Shown here: piece after piece, positions 47,320 to 56,073 of the stretch
Numbering within the stretch: the first letter of the stretch is position 1
Layout: the number at the start of each line of letters is the position of its first letter
Source of the DNA: Campylobacterales bacterium
GTDB taxonomy: Bacteria; Campylobacterota; Campylobacteria; Campylobacterales; Sulfurovaceae
Length of the DNA stretch: 64,000 bases
Reading direction: 5' to 3'
Assembly: GCA_014763885.1 (NCBI GenBank)
Contig: JACXUO010000003.1
Location: 1 to 64,000, forward strand
Notes under the pieces: model-generated
What the model was told of the DNA's origin: nothing
The model's input: the letters and a program-made list of their open reading frames with translations, nothing else
The model's database searches: none
Position numbers and translations under genes: made by a program

Positions 47320-48311
47320 AGACGATTGGCTTGGCACACGGTAATGGCGGAGAGGAGAACGGCAGACTTATCGAGGAGCTTTTCTATAGACACTTTCAGA
47401 ATGAGATCCTGCAACAGGCAGAAGATGCTGCCGTGATAGAAGAAGGCAAGCTGGCATTTACGACAGACAGTTTTACCGTTACGCCTCTCTTTTTTAGAGG
47501 CGGGGATATAGGCAAACTCAGTATATGCGGGACATGCAATGATCTGGCGATGATGGGTGCGAAACCAAAATACCTGACATGTGCAGTGATCATCGAAGAG
47601 GGGTTTGAGCTGTCTGAACTTGAAAAAATCGTCCTCTCGATGAAATCCGAGCTTGAAAAAAACGGGGCTGTGATCGTGAGCGGAGATACAAAAGTGGTAC
47701 CCAAAGGAAGTGTGGACAGGATCTTTATCAACACCACCGGTATAGGAGAGATACGCTACCGGGGGATCTCTTCAAACAGGATCAGCCAAAGTGATCTGAT
47801 CATTGTCTCAGACACTATCGGCAGACACGGTGCAAGCATATTTTTGGAGCGGGAGGGAATGGAGTTCTCCACTGCACTTGAGAGCGACTGCAGATCACTC
47901 TGGCCTGTGGTGGAAAAGCTGATAGAGGCAAAGATAGAGATCAAGGCCATGAGAGATGCTACCAGAGGCGGTGTAGCGGCTGTTCTCAATGAGTGGGCCA
48001 GACAATCCGATATCTGTATAGAGGTACAGGAGGAGAAGGTACCGATCAGCCGGGAGGTCAAGGGGGTATGCGAACTGCTGGGCTTTGAACCATTCACTCT
48101 GGCCAATGAGGGAACATTTCTTATCGCCGTAGAGCCCAAAGATGCCCCAAAGACCTTGGAGGTCTTGCGTTCTATGGAAGCCTCAAGTATGGCAGAGATC
48201 ATCGGGGAAGTGACAGCCGGATATCCTCAAAAAGTACTCCTAAAGACACCTTATGGTACCTCAAGGTTCCTTGAGCTGCCCTCAGGTGAACTGCTGCCGA
48301 GGATATGCTGA
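47316..48311 (+). CDS. hypE: Hydrogenase maturation protein HypE
   Basis: Makes the thiocyanate group on its C-terminal Cys and hands it to iron. 331 residues: AHGNGGEEN start, FTTDSFTV, GDTKVV, RDATRGG and the terminal PRIC, whose last residue is the carbamoyl-accepting Cys. The start at 47316 (MKTIGLAHGNGG) overlaps the hypD stop. The stop overlaps the hypA ATG by one base. Confidence 0.97.
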   Translation: MKTIGLAHGNGGEENGRLIEELFYRHFQNEILQQAEDAAVIEEGKLAFTTDSFTVTPLFFRGGDIGKLSICGTCNDLAMMGAKPKYLTCAVIIEEGFELSELEKIVLSMKSELEKNGAVIVSGDTKVVPKGSVDRIFINTTGIGEIRYRGISSNRISQSDLIIVSDTIGRHGASIFLEREGMEFSTALESDCRSLWPVVEKLIEAKIEIKAMRDATRGGVAAVLNEWARQSDICIEVQEEKVPISREVKGVCELLGFEPFTLANEGTFLIAVEPKDAPKTLEVLRSMEASSMAEIIGEVTAGYPQKVLLKTPYGTSRFLELPSGELLPRIC

Positions 48312-48652
48312 TGCATGAATACTCCATCGTCAACTCCCTCATAGAACTGTGTGAAGCAGAGGCCAACAAACATCAAGCGACATGTGTGAAGCGGGTCGAA
48401 GTTAAGATCGGTGCATATAGCGGCGTGGAGCCGCACCTTCTTGAAGTAGCCTTTGATACATTTAAAGAGGCAAGCATCTGTAAAAATGCCGATTTTATCA
48501 TGCATATTCAGCCACTGAAGGTGAGATGTTTTTCCTGCAAATCTGAGAATGAACTCATAACCAACCGATACTGCTGTCCAGAATGTGAGAGTCCCAATCT
48601 AGAGGTCATCGATGGCGAGGAGATGTACCTGATGCGTCTGGAGCTGGAGTAG
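48311..48652 (+). CDS. hypA: Hydrogenase nickel metallochaperone HypA
   Basis: Nickel-binding partner of HypB. 113 residues starting MHEYSIV with the nickel ligand His2, and a zinc site CFSC…CPEC in the C-terminal half. ATG 48311 is right because upstream residues would remove His2 from the N-terminus. Helicobacter HypA also serves urease; no urease genes are in the window. Confidence 0.96.
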   Translation: MHEYSIVNSLIELCEAEANKHQATCVKRVEVKIGAYSGVEPHLLEVAFDTFKEASICKNADFIMHIQPLKVRCFSCKSENELITNRYCCPECESPNLEVIDGEEMYLMRLELE

Positions 48653-48683
48653 ATTTGCGTAGTATTACAAGGGAGAAAGAGTG

Positions 48684-49214
48684 ATGAAGAGTATCGTGAT
48701 TGGCGTAGGAAACACGCTTTTCAAAGATGACGGGATCGGTGTCTATACCGCTTGCTTTCTCAAAAACAACTACGCATTTTCACCGCACCTTGAGATCCTG
48801 GATGGCGGAACGATGGGACTAAACCTGATAGGATACTTTCAAGCGTATGATCAGGTGATCATACTCGATACACTCTCCATCGATGACGAACCCGGCAGAG
48901 TATATAGGATACCTGCCGAAGAGTTTCACGGTCTTGGGGCACAAAGAAATACGGCCCATGAAGTCGAGATCATACAGATGCTTGAAGCCGGGGCACTCTA
49001 TGGTCTCACAGCCAAGGTCACCATCCTGGGCATAGTCCCCGAGGATATCACCTCCGTATCGATCGGACTGAGTGCCTCTTTGGAGAAACAGTTTCCCGGC
49101 TATCTGCAACTGGTGCTGGATGAGATCGCCTCTTTGGGGATTGAAGCGATACGCACAAAAGAGTCTTCCCTGGAGCGTGTGGTAACAGAAGTGATGGGGA
49201 GCACTGATAGATGA
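48684..49214 (+). CDS. Hydrogenase maturation endopeptidase
   Basis: HyaD/HupD/HycI-type protease that removes the C-terminal peptide of the large subunit after nickel insertion. 176 residues: GVGNTLFKDDGIG at the N-terminus with the metal-binding Asp/Glu pattern, DGGTMGLNL, and D(T)LS. ATG 48684 follows GGGAGAAAGA; a GTG three bases earlier is also possible. Overlaps hypF by 4 bp. Confidence 0.93.
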   Translation: MKSIVIGVGNTLFKDDGIGVYTACFLKNNYAFSPHLEILDGGTMGLNLIGYFQAYDQVIILDTLSIDDEPGRVYRIPAEEFHGLGAQRNTAHEVEIIQMLEAGALYGLTAKVTILGIVPEDITSVSIGLSASLEKQFPGYLQLVLDEIASLGIEAIRTKESSLERVVTEVMGSTDR

Positions 49215-51427
49215 AAAACTATCATCTTACGATCCGGGGCACTGTACAGGGAGTCGGCTTCCGCCCCTTTCTCTACCGTCTGGCAAAAAAGCTTCAGATC
49301 AACGGTAGAGTATGGAACTCGCACCTAGGTGTCGAAATGTTCGTTCAAAGCTCGCCTTCAGAGCTTGAGAACTTTTTAACACAACTGAGAGCCGATCCCC
49401 CTCCACTCTCAAAGATCGATGATATCCACTGCCAGATCATGGAGAGTCAAACGGATTTTTCAGAAATGACCATTGATCAGAGCAGCAGAGAAGAGAGTGC
49501 TCATTATGCAACAACCCCGCTTGATACCGGAGTGTGTAAAAAATGTAAGGAGGAACTTTTTGATCCTTCAAACAGACGCTACCTCTACCCTTTTATCAAC
49601 TGTGCGGAGTGTGGGCCGCGTTATACGATACTCAAAGCACTTCCTTATGACAGGGAGCAGAGTTCTATGAGTAGCTTTAAACTATGCAAAAAATGCCGGG
49701 AGGAGTATGAGAATCCCGATAACCGCAGGTTTCATGCCCAGGGTATCTCTTGTCCGGAGTGTGGCCCCCGGATCACACTCTATGATCGTCACTCAAAGAT
49801 CTCTGAAGGGGGCAGGAGCATTGATATCATTGTCAAGGCTTTGAAGGAGGGGAAGATTATCGCATTGAAGGGAGTAGGAGGTTTCCATCTTATTTGTGAT
49901 GCGACCCATACCCGGGCCATAGAAGATTTGCGAGAGAGGAAAAAGAGGCCGTCAAAACCCTTTGCGGTGATGGTCAGAGAGATGCAGGATGCCAAAAAAC
50001 TCACAGAACTAAATGCGCATGAAGAATCCCTGCTTGGCTCCTCAAGAAAACCTATCCTTATCGCCCAGCTGAAAAAGGATGCCAAGCTCAGTACGCAAGT
50101 GGCACCGAACATCGATAAACTGGGGGTAATGCTTCCCTATACCCCTTTACAGCTGATGCTTTTAGCCCGTTTTGATAAACCGGTTATCGTAACAAGTGCA
50201 AATCTCAGTGACTCTCCCCTCTGTGCGACATTTGAGGAGATAAAAAATTACAGTCACTTATGGGATCTTTGCCTTGACCATGACCTGGAGATCCACCATA
50301 GATGCGATGACTCTGTAGTGATGAGTGTGGGGAACAAAACAGTGCTCTTAAGGAGCGCCAGGGGGTATGCCCCAACCCACTTCAGACTTCCTTCCGCTGT
50401 CAGGAAAAACACCTTATCAACCGGTGCCAATCAAAAGAATACGATAGCGATCTCTTTTAAAGAGCATATGATCATCTCCCCGCATATCGGTGATCTGACA
50501 TCCGTTGAGTCTATGGAGCATTTTGAGAGATCACTACACGCTTTTGAATCGTTATACCGATTTGCACCCGACCGGATTGTCAGTGATAAACACCCCCTCT
50601 ATGAGAGTACCAAATGGGCGAAAGCACAAAAGTGTGAGATGATCCAGGTGCAGCACCATAAGACACATATCGCCTCAGCGATCTTTGAACATCACCTGAA
50701 GGAGGAGGTTCTGGGTGTGGCATTTGACGGCAGTGGTTACGGTGATGACGGGGAGATATGGGGAGGAGAGTTCTTTCGAGGTACGGGAGATAACTTGAAA
50801 AGGATCGGACACTTTAGATACTTTAAACTACTGGGAGGTGAGAGTGCCATCAAAGAACCACGCAGAATAGCCCTCTCCTTACTCTTTTCACTCTACGGCA
50901 AAGAGGCGATACAGCTCAAAAACCCTACCACTGCTGCCTTCAGCCAAAGTGAAATGGAAACCCTCTATCTGCTTTATGAGAAAGGGATCAATGCACCGCT
51001 AAGCAGCTCAGTGGGCAGACTCTTTGATGCGATAGCCAGTATGACAGGCATCTGCCAGAAGATAAGCTATGAAGGGGAGAGCGGTCTGCGTATGGAATCC
51101 TTTTATGATGCCAACATCACCCAGAGCTATCCTTTTGAAGTGATTAACGGCGAAATTGATTGGTCGATGATGATCAAAGGCGTATTGGAAGAAGCAAATC
51201 AGACTCAGGCTGTTTCCAAATTTTTCAATACCCTTGCTGAGATCATCTACTACTTTTATAAGCAAGAACATCTGAAAGTGGTGGTTGGCGGAGGTGTCTT
51301 TCAGAACAAAACACTGCTTGGACTCCTTTCCGGTAAAATAGAGGATCTATATTGGAATGAAAAGGTCCCTCTCAATGATGGCGGAGTGAGTATGGGACAG
51401 TCTGCACTAGTCTTAGAGAAGGGATAG
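49211..51427 (+). CDS. hypF: Carbamoyltransferase HypF
   Basis: Converts carbamoyl phosphate to a carbamoyl group on HypE, the source of the CN ligands. 738 residues: acylphosphatase domain (1-90, GTVQGVGFRPF), two zinc-finger pairs (CKKC…CAECGP; CKKC…CPECGP, about 110-180), a YrdC-like ATP domain (about 195-390), and a Kae1-like domain with VQHHKTHIASA, FDGSGYGDDG and VVGGGVFQN. Last gene of the operon. Confidence 0.97.
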   Translation: MKNYHLTIRGTVQGVGFRPFLYRLAKKLQINGRVWNSHLGVEMFVQSSPSELENFLTQLRADPPPLSKIDDIHCQIMESQTDFSEMTIDQSSREESAHYATTPLDTGVCKKCKEELFDPSNRRYLYPFINCAECGPRYTILKALPYDREQSSMSSFKLCKKCREEYENPDNRRFHAQGISCPECGPRITLYDRHSKISEGGRSIDIIVKALKEGKIIALKGVGGFHLICDATHTRAIEDLRERKKRPSKPFAVMVREMQDAKKLTELNAHEESLLGSSRKPILIAQLKKDAKLSTQVAPNIDKLGVMLPYTPLQLMLLARFDKPVIVTSANLSDSPLCATFEEIKNYSHLWDLCLDHDLEIHHRCDDSVVMSVGNKTVLLRSARGYAPTHFRLPSAVRKNTLSTGANQKNTIAISFKEHMIISPHIGDLTSVESMEHFERSLHAFESLYRFAPDRIVSDKHPLYESTKWAKAQKCEMIQVQHHKTHIASAIFEHHLKEEVLGVAFDGSGYGDDGEIWGGEFFRGTGDNLKRIGHFRYFKLLGGESAIKEPRRIALSLLFSLYGKEAIQLKNPTTAAFSQSEMETLYLLYEKGINAPLSSSVGRLFDAIASMTGICQKISYEGESGLRMESFYDANITQSYPFEVINGEIDWSMMIKGVLEEANQTQAVSKFFNTLAEIIYYFYKQEHLKVVVGGGVFQNKTLLGLLSGKIEDLYWNEKVPLNDGGVSMGQSALVLEKG

Positions 51428-51472
51428 AGATATTTCATTTATCCATTAACTCATAGAGAGTATAATATCTCT

Positions 51473-52132
51473 ATGAAAAACCTCAAAAATGCACTACTCC
51501 TCAAACACCTTTATCAGTTAAAAGATCTTGGTCACCGTTACACCGATCTGACCATATTTAAGGAAGATCCCTCTGACCTTATGTTGCCAAATACAATGGA
51601 AGCACTCAAGAAACAGGCCCTCAACTGTCACCTGTGTGAACTGAGTAAAAGCAGAACAAAAGTGGTGTTTGGTGAAGGCAATGAGAATGCCGATATCCTC
51701 TTTGTCGGTGAAGGGCCCGGTGCCAGTGAAGATACGCAGGGGAGACCCTTTGTAGGTAAATCGGGTGAACTGCTTACCAAGATGATAGAAAATGTACTCA
51801 ACATCCCAAGATCGGAAGTCTATATCGCCAATATCGTCAAGTGCCGTCCACCAGGCAACCGTGTACCTACTGCAACCGAGGCACATACCTGCAGACCCTA
51901 CCTTTTCAAACAGATAGAGCTGATCAAACCAAAGCTGATTGTCACACTGGGTTCCACAGCCTACCATTATCTGACAGACGATACGACCCCCATCAGCCAG
52001 GTCAGGGGCGTGATCAACCAGCAGCCCGATTATATCATCATCCCTACCTTCCACCCCAGCTACCTGCTGAGAAACCCCAGTGCAAAAAAAGAGGTTTTTG
52101 AAGACCTGAAGAAGGTCAAAAGCCTGATGTAA
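51473..52132 (+). CDS. Family 4 uracil-DNA glycosylase
   Basis: Removes uracil from DNA. 219 residues with four cluster Cys (CHLC; VKCRPPGNR; HTCRPYL), the active-site GEGPGASEDTQGRPFVG and HPSYLLRN. Such FeS UDGs (also called UdgA) are common in thermophiles and Campylobacterota. The ATG lies 45 bp after hypF and could be co-transcribed. Confidence 0.92.
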   Translation: MKNLKNALLLKHLYQLKDLGHRYTDLTIFKEDPSDLMLPNTMEALKKQALNCHLCELSKSRTKVVFGEGNENADILFVGEGPGASEDTQGRPFVGKSGELLTKMIENVLNIPRSEVYIANIVKCRPPGNRVPTATEAHTCRPYLFKQIELIKPKLIVTLGSTAYHYLTDDTTPISQVRGVINQQPDYIIIPTFHPSYLLRNPSAKKEVFEDLKKVKSLM

Positions 52133-52257
52133 AGAGGTGCGAAGCAGAAGCTTTGCCTCCATCCGACATCCTCCCGAAAGTCTGATTTGACAAACCGATT
52201 ATTTATGTGGTATCATCAGAAATACCTGAGTCTTTATGACTCAAAGAGGGGTCTTAG

Positions 52258-53250
52258 ATGCAATACTATAAAGAAGAGAAAGAAAAAGAGAGAATCATCT
52301 GCCTGCTCTGCCGCCACTACTGCAAACTCAAAGAGGGCAGGATAGGCATGTGCGGCGTCAACCAGAATGTTGAGGGCAGACTGAAAAACCTTGTATACGG
52401 CCACCCTGTTGCACTGCATGTCGATCCGGTAGAGAAAAAGCCTCTTTATCATCTTCTTCCCGGAACTACCGCCCTCTCCTTCGGGACAGTAGGGTGCAAT
52501 TTCCGGTGTCCCTTCTGCCAGAACTGGGATATCTCCCAGGAGCATGAGATCAACGAAAATATCTATGTCTCTCCCGAAGAGATGGTAGAAATGGCGCTTG
52601 AAGCGGGATGCCGTTCTATCGCCTACACCTACAATGAACCGACGATTTTTTATCCCTATGCCAAAGATATCGGCCTGCTTGCAAAAGAGAAGGGACTGAA
52701 AAATATCTATGTAAGCAACGGGTTTGAAACTCCCGAAGTGATCGAAGATATGGCAAGCTGGCTCGATGCGGCCAACATCGACCTGAAAAGCTGGGATGAC
52801 GAGTACTACAGAAAAGTACTCAAAGGTGGCCTTGAAGAGGTCAAGGATACCCTTCGAAGAATGGTAGATGCGGGAATATGGGTAGAGGTGACAACCCTGC
52901 TGATAGAGGGAGAAAATGACAGCGACAATGATCTCAGAGAGATGGCGGAATTCATCAAAAATGACCTTGGTGCCCATGTCCCATGGCACCTGAGCGCATT
53001 CCATCCTGACTACAAAATGCTTGACCATGAAAGGACTGGACTGGAGACACTGCAGCGTGCCAAAAAGATAGGGAAAGAGGCGGGATTGTACTATATCTAT
53101 CTGGGGAATGTGCCCGTACATGGAGATACACATTGTCCTGAGTGCAATGAACTGCTGATCGACAGAACAGGATATACGATTACTGTCAACAGACTGGAGA
53201 ACGGGCACTGCCCCAAATGCCAAAGAGAGATAGAAGGAGTCTGGAAATGA
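52258..53250 (+). CDS. amrS: AmmeMemoRadiSam system radical SAM enzyme
   Basis: Radical SAM protein of unknown substrate that is the central member of the AmmeMemoRadiSam gene set. 330 residues. Two Cys pairs lie near the start (CLLCRHYC), then the SAM cluster motif Cys80-x3-Cys84-x2-Cys87 (GCNFRCPFCQNW), and a C-terminal CPEC…CPKC pair. The PFL-activase-like core is intact. It is followed by the Memo and AMMECR1 genes on the same strand. Confidence 0.9.
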   Translation: MQYYKEEKEKERIICLLCRHYCKLKEGRIGMCGVNQNVEGRLKNLVYGHPVALHVDPVEKKPLYHLLPGTTALSFGTVGCNFRCPFCQNWDISQEHEINENIYVSPEEMVEMALEAGCRSIAYTYNEPTIFYPYAKDIGLLAKEKGLKNIYVSNGFETPEVIEDMASWLDAANIDLKSWDDEYYRKVLKGGLEEVKDTLRRMVDAGIWVEVTTLLIEGENDSDNDLREMAEFIKNDLGAHVPWHLSAFHPDYKMLDHERTGLETLQRAKKIGKEAGLYYIYLGNVPVHGDTHCPECNELLIDRTGYTITVNRLENGHCPKCQREIEGVWK

Positions 53251-53338
53251 CTCCTTCTCTTGCCAAAGGCAAAGCTTTTACGAGAAATCATTTAGTGATT
53301 TCCTTGTATCATGCTTTAGCATTAGAAGTGAAAGGAAT

Positions 53339-54154
53339 ATGGAAATGAGTACACGTGAAACAGCGGTGGCAGGACAGTTCTACCCTTCCAATCCCCAGGA
53401 GATCAGAAAAGTGTTCGACCACTATAACCAGATACTGGAGAAACATTTTTCCAAGGAAGATCCGATCTGGCAGCTCCATCCAAGAGCCGTGATCGTTCCC
53501 CATGCAGGGTATATGTATAGTGGTTTCACCGCCAATATCGCACTCAAACTCCTTGCAGACCAGGATATTGACCGTATCGTGATCATCGGTCCAAGCCACC
53601 GTGTCTACTTCGAAGGGAGCAGTATTGCCGATTGTGACAACTATCACACACCATTAGGGGACCTTCCGATAGACAAAAAACTTGCATGTGAGCTCAAAGA
53701 GGAGTTTGGACTGCAGTACTACCCTGATGCACACCACGAGCACAGCACAGAGGTGCAGTTCCCCTTTATCAAAGCCTACAAACCGGAGGTGCAGGTCGAA
53801 GAGATCGTCTACTCGGACGAAAAACCTGAAAGGCTGGCACCACTGATCAAACGTTTGCTTCAGGATCCCAGGACCGCAGTGGTGATCAGCACCGATCTGA
53901 GCCACTACTACAATATCAAGAAAGCAAACCATCTTGACAGTATCTGTCTGGATGCCGTAAAAAGCCTTGATAGAACAAAACTGCACGAAGGGTGCGAAGC
54001 ATGCGGGAAGATCGGGGTAGAGGCGATGATGATCGCTGCCGGAGAGCTGGGACTTGAACCTGTTTTACTGGATTATCGGACAAGTGCGGATGCAAGCGGT
54101 GATGAGTCGCAGGTCGTCGGATATATGAGCGCCGCTTTCGTGGAGTCCAAATGA
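53339..54154 (+). CDS. amrB: AmmeMemoRadiSam system protein B (Memo family)
   Basis: Memo-fold protein (271 residues), similar to LigB-type dioxygenases. Conserved segments VPHAGYMYSG, GPSHRVYFEG and DLSHYYN supply His residues that could bind metal, and CEACGKIG adds Cys. Its reaction is not known. Overlaps the AMMECR1 gene by 4 bp. An 88-bp gap of small hairpins separates it from amrS. Confidence 0.9.
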   Translation: MEMSTRETAVAGQFYPSNPQEIRKVFDHYNQILEKHFSKEDPIWQLHPRAVIVPHAGYMYSGFTANIALKLLADQDIDRIVIIGPSHRVYFEGSSIADCDNYHTPLGDLPIDKKLACELKEEFGLQYYPDAHHEHSTEVQFPFIKAYKPEVQVEEIVYSDEKPERLAPLIKRLLQDPRTAVVISTDLSHYYNIKKANHLDSICLDAVKSLDRTKLHEGCEACGKIGVEAMMIAAGELGLEPVLLDYRTSADASGDESQVVGYMSAAFVESK

Positions 54155-54723
54155 AAAAAGAGGTGTTGTTGAAAGTTGCACGTGCAGCCATCGCTGAAGC
54201 AGTCGGAGTCCCCTACCCTCTGGATCTGGATGAGATGCTTCAGGCGCATCCCTGGCTCAAAGAGGACGGCGCATGTTTTGTCACGCTCACCATCGGGGAG
54301 TATGCAATGCTCAGAGGCTGTATCGGTTCCATCGTTGCACACCGTCCGCTCTATGCAGATCTGATCCACAACGCCAAAGCAGCTGCACTGGATGATCCGA
54401 GATTCCCTTCACTGAGCAAAGATGAGTTTGAGAAGATCGTGATAGAGGTCTCTATCCTTACGCCGCCCCGGGAGGTCCATTACAGCTCGGTCGAAGAACT
54501 GGAGTCAAAGATCAGAGCAGGCAAAGACGGCGTGATCCTCAAACACGATGCAGTCCACCAGGCGACCTATCTGCCGCAGGTATGGGAACAGCTGCCGGAT
54601 TTTAAAAGTTTTTTCATGCATCTCTGCATGAAAGCCGGTATGGGAATGGAGTGCCTCGCCTTCCACCCGCAGATTTTCACCTATCAGGTAGAGGAGTATA
54701 AGGAAGATGGTAAGGAGCAGTGA
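54151..54723 (+). CDS. amrA: AmmeMemoRadiSam system protein A (AMMECR1 domain)
   Basis: AMMECR1-domain protein of 190 residues. It has the family's LRGCIGS signature (about residue 51), AAALDDPRFP and VIEVSILTPPREV. Biochemical role unknown. The stop TGA lies inside a heptamer repeat tract. Confidence 0.9.
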   Translation: MKKEVLLKVARAAIAEAVGVPYPLDLDEMLQAHPWLKEDGACFVTLTIGEYAMLRGCIGSIVAHRPLYADLIHNAKAAALDDPRFPSLSKDEFEKIVIEVSILTPPREVHYSSVEELESKIRAGKDGVILKHDAVHQATYLPQVWEQLPDFKSFFMHLCMKAGMGMECLAFHPQIFTYQVEEYKEDGKEQ

Positions 54724-54749
54724 GCAGTGAGCAGTGAGCAGTGAGCAGT
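54715..54749 (+). repeat. Heptamer tandem repeat GAGCAGT x5
   Basis: Five exact copies of GAGCAGT (54715-54749), followed by GAATGG. The stop codon of the AMMECR1 gene is formed by the first two copies. Change in copy number would not alter that protein but would change the 5' distance of the pcm message. Confidence 0.9.
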
Positions 54750-54816
54750 GAATGGTAGTCGGAAATGGTTGTATTTGCAAGAGATAAAGAAAAAACACAG
54801 ATAAAAAAGGGCAACA

Positions 54817-55434
54817 GTGAAAGATTTGGATGCACTCATTGATGCGATCATCATGGACAGGGTACTCAAAAGCCGGCATATCATCGAAGCCTTTGAAAAG
54901 GTCGACAGGGCGGATTTTGTTCCTGATATGTTCAAGGAAGCTGCGTATGTCGATGCACCGCTGGGTATCGGGGAGAACCAGACGATATCCCAGCCTACGA
55001 CCGTCGCGTTCATGCTTGAACACCTCTCTCCGCAGAAGGGGGACAAGATCCTCGATATCGGTGCAGGCTCAGGCTGGACGACTGCCATGCTCTGCCATAT
55101 CGTCGGGGAAGAGGGAAGCGTCCTGGGGCTGGAGAGGATAGACTCCCTCGTAGAGCTTGGCAAGTTCAATCTTGCAAGGTACTGCCCGGATGAAAAGCGA
55201 TGCAGGATCGAAAAAGCTGGGGAGAAACTGGGAGTTCCCGGGGAGAAGTTTGACAAGATACTTGTCTCCGCAGCGGCGGATGAACTCCCCGAAGCGCTGG
55301 TAGACCAGCTCAATGTCAGAGGAAAACTTGTCATCCCGGTAAGAGACTCCATCGAGGTAGTCACCAAAACCTCTGAAGAGGAGTATCAAAGAGAGAGCAT
55401 CTACGGGTTCAGGTTTGTACCGTTGGTCTATTGA
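54817..55434 (+). CDS. pcm: Protein-L-isoaspartate O-methyltransferase
   Basis: SAM-dependent repair of isoaspartyl damage. 205 residues with AYVDAPLGIGENQTISQP, motif I ILDIGAGSGWTTAML and the GYFR-like C-terminus. The GTG start at 54817 is preceded by AAGGGCAACA. It stands after the Amr genes; no link is known. Confidence 0.95.
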   Translation: MKDLDALIDAIIMDRVLKSRHIIEAFEKVDRADFVPDMFKEAAYVDAPLGIGENQTISQPTTVAFMLEHLSPQKGDKILDIGAGSGWTTAMLCHIVGEEGSVLGLERIDSLVELGKFNLARYCPDEKRCRIEKAGEKLGVPGEKFDKILVSAAADELPEALVDQLNVRGKLVIPVRDSIEVVTKTSEEEYQRESIYGFRFVPLVY

Positions 55435-55486
55435 GCGCTTTCGAATCGCAGGTTGATAAACATAAAGAGGTAAAGGGGGATTTTAG

Positions 55487-55963
55487 ATGAATTCGGGACA
55501 CCATGAGAAATTTATCAGACGCTGTATGGAGCTGGCACAGGAGTCGTTGGATGCCGGAGACAATCCTTTCGGTGCGCTTGTTGTCAAAGAGGGTCAAATC
55601 ATTGCCGAAGCACGAAACAGTGCCGTACGCCATGACATGACAGACCATGCGGAGATCATTGCGATGAGAAGTGCCAAAGAAATACTCGGCACTCCCGATC
55701 TTTCCGGGTGTACACTCTACTCCAACTGCGAACCCTGCCCCATGTGCTCCTTTATGATCCGCGAGCAGAAGATCAAAGAGGTGGTCTTTGCCCTCCGAAC
55801 TCCCCATATGGGAGGATACTCCCGGTGGGATATCCTCCAGGATAAAGGGCTGGCACGGTATGAACCTGCATTTGCAACGCCCCCGAACGTCATCACCGGA
55901 GTCCTTGAAAAAGAGGCGGCTGAACAGTTTGAAAAAGCGGGATGGACGATACACAGGATCTAA
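55487..55963 (+). CDS. Nucleoside/guanine deaminase family protein
   Basis: Zinc deaminase of 158 residues with HAEI (DHAEIIAMRSA) and PCPMC, the zinc ligands, and AlaDNPFGALV at the start. It fits guanine deaminase or the tRNA adenosine deaminase (TadA) superfamily; the C-terminal half looks more like guanine deaminase of the CDA type. Exact substrate cannot be told. Confidence 0.85.
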   Translation: MNSGHHEKFIRRCMELAQESLDAGDNPFGALVVKEGQIIAEARNSAVRHDMTDHAEIIAMRSAKEILGTPDLSGCTLYSNCEPCPMCSFMIREQKIKEVVFALRTPHMGGYSRWDILQDKGLARYEPAFATPPNVITGVLEKEAAEQFEKAGWTIHRI

Positions 55964-56073
55964 CGCCTCTTCAATCCAATCGCTTGCATTGATTAAATAA
56001 TAAGCACACTTTTCCTCTTTTTCCCACCTGATATGATTTATAATGAGACAAAGAACCAAACAAGGATATCAGT

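Noticed and set aside
52234-53223. 329-residue minus-strand frame over amrS
   Set aside because: Antisense shadow of the radical SAM gene, whose motifs are intact on the plus strand.
54715-54749. CRISPR-like array
   Set aside because: Heptamer units in direct tandem with no spacers and no cas genes nearby.
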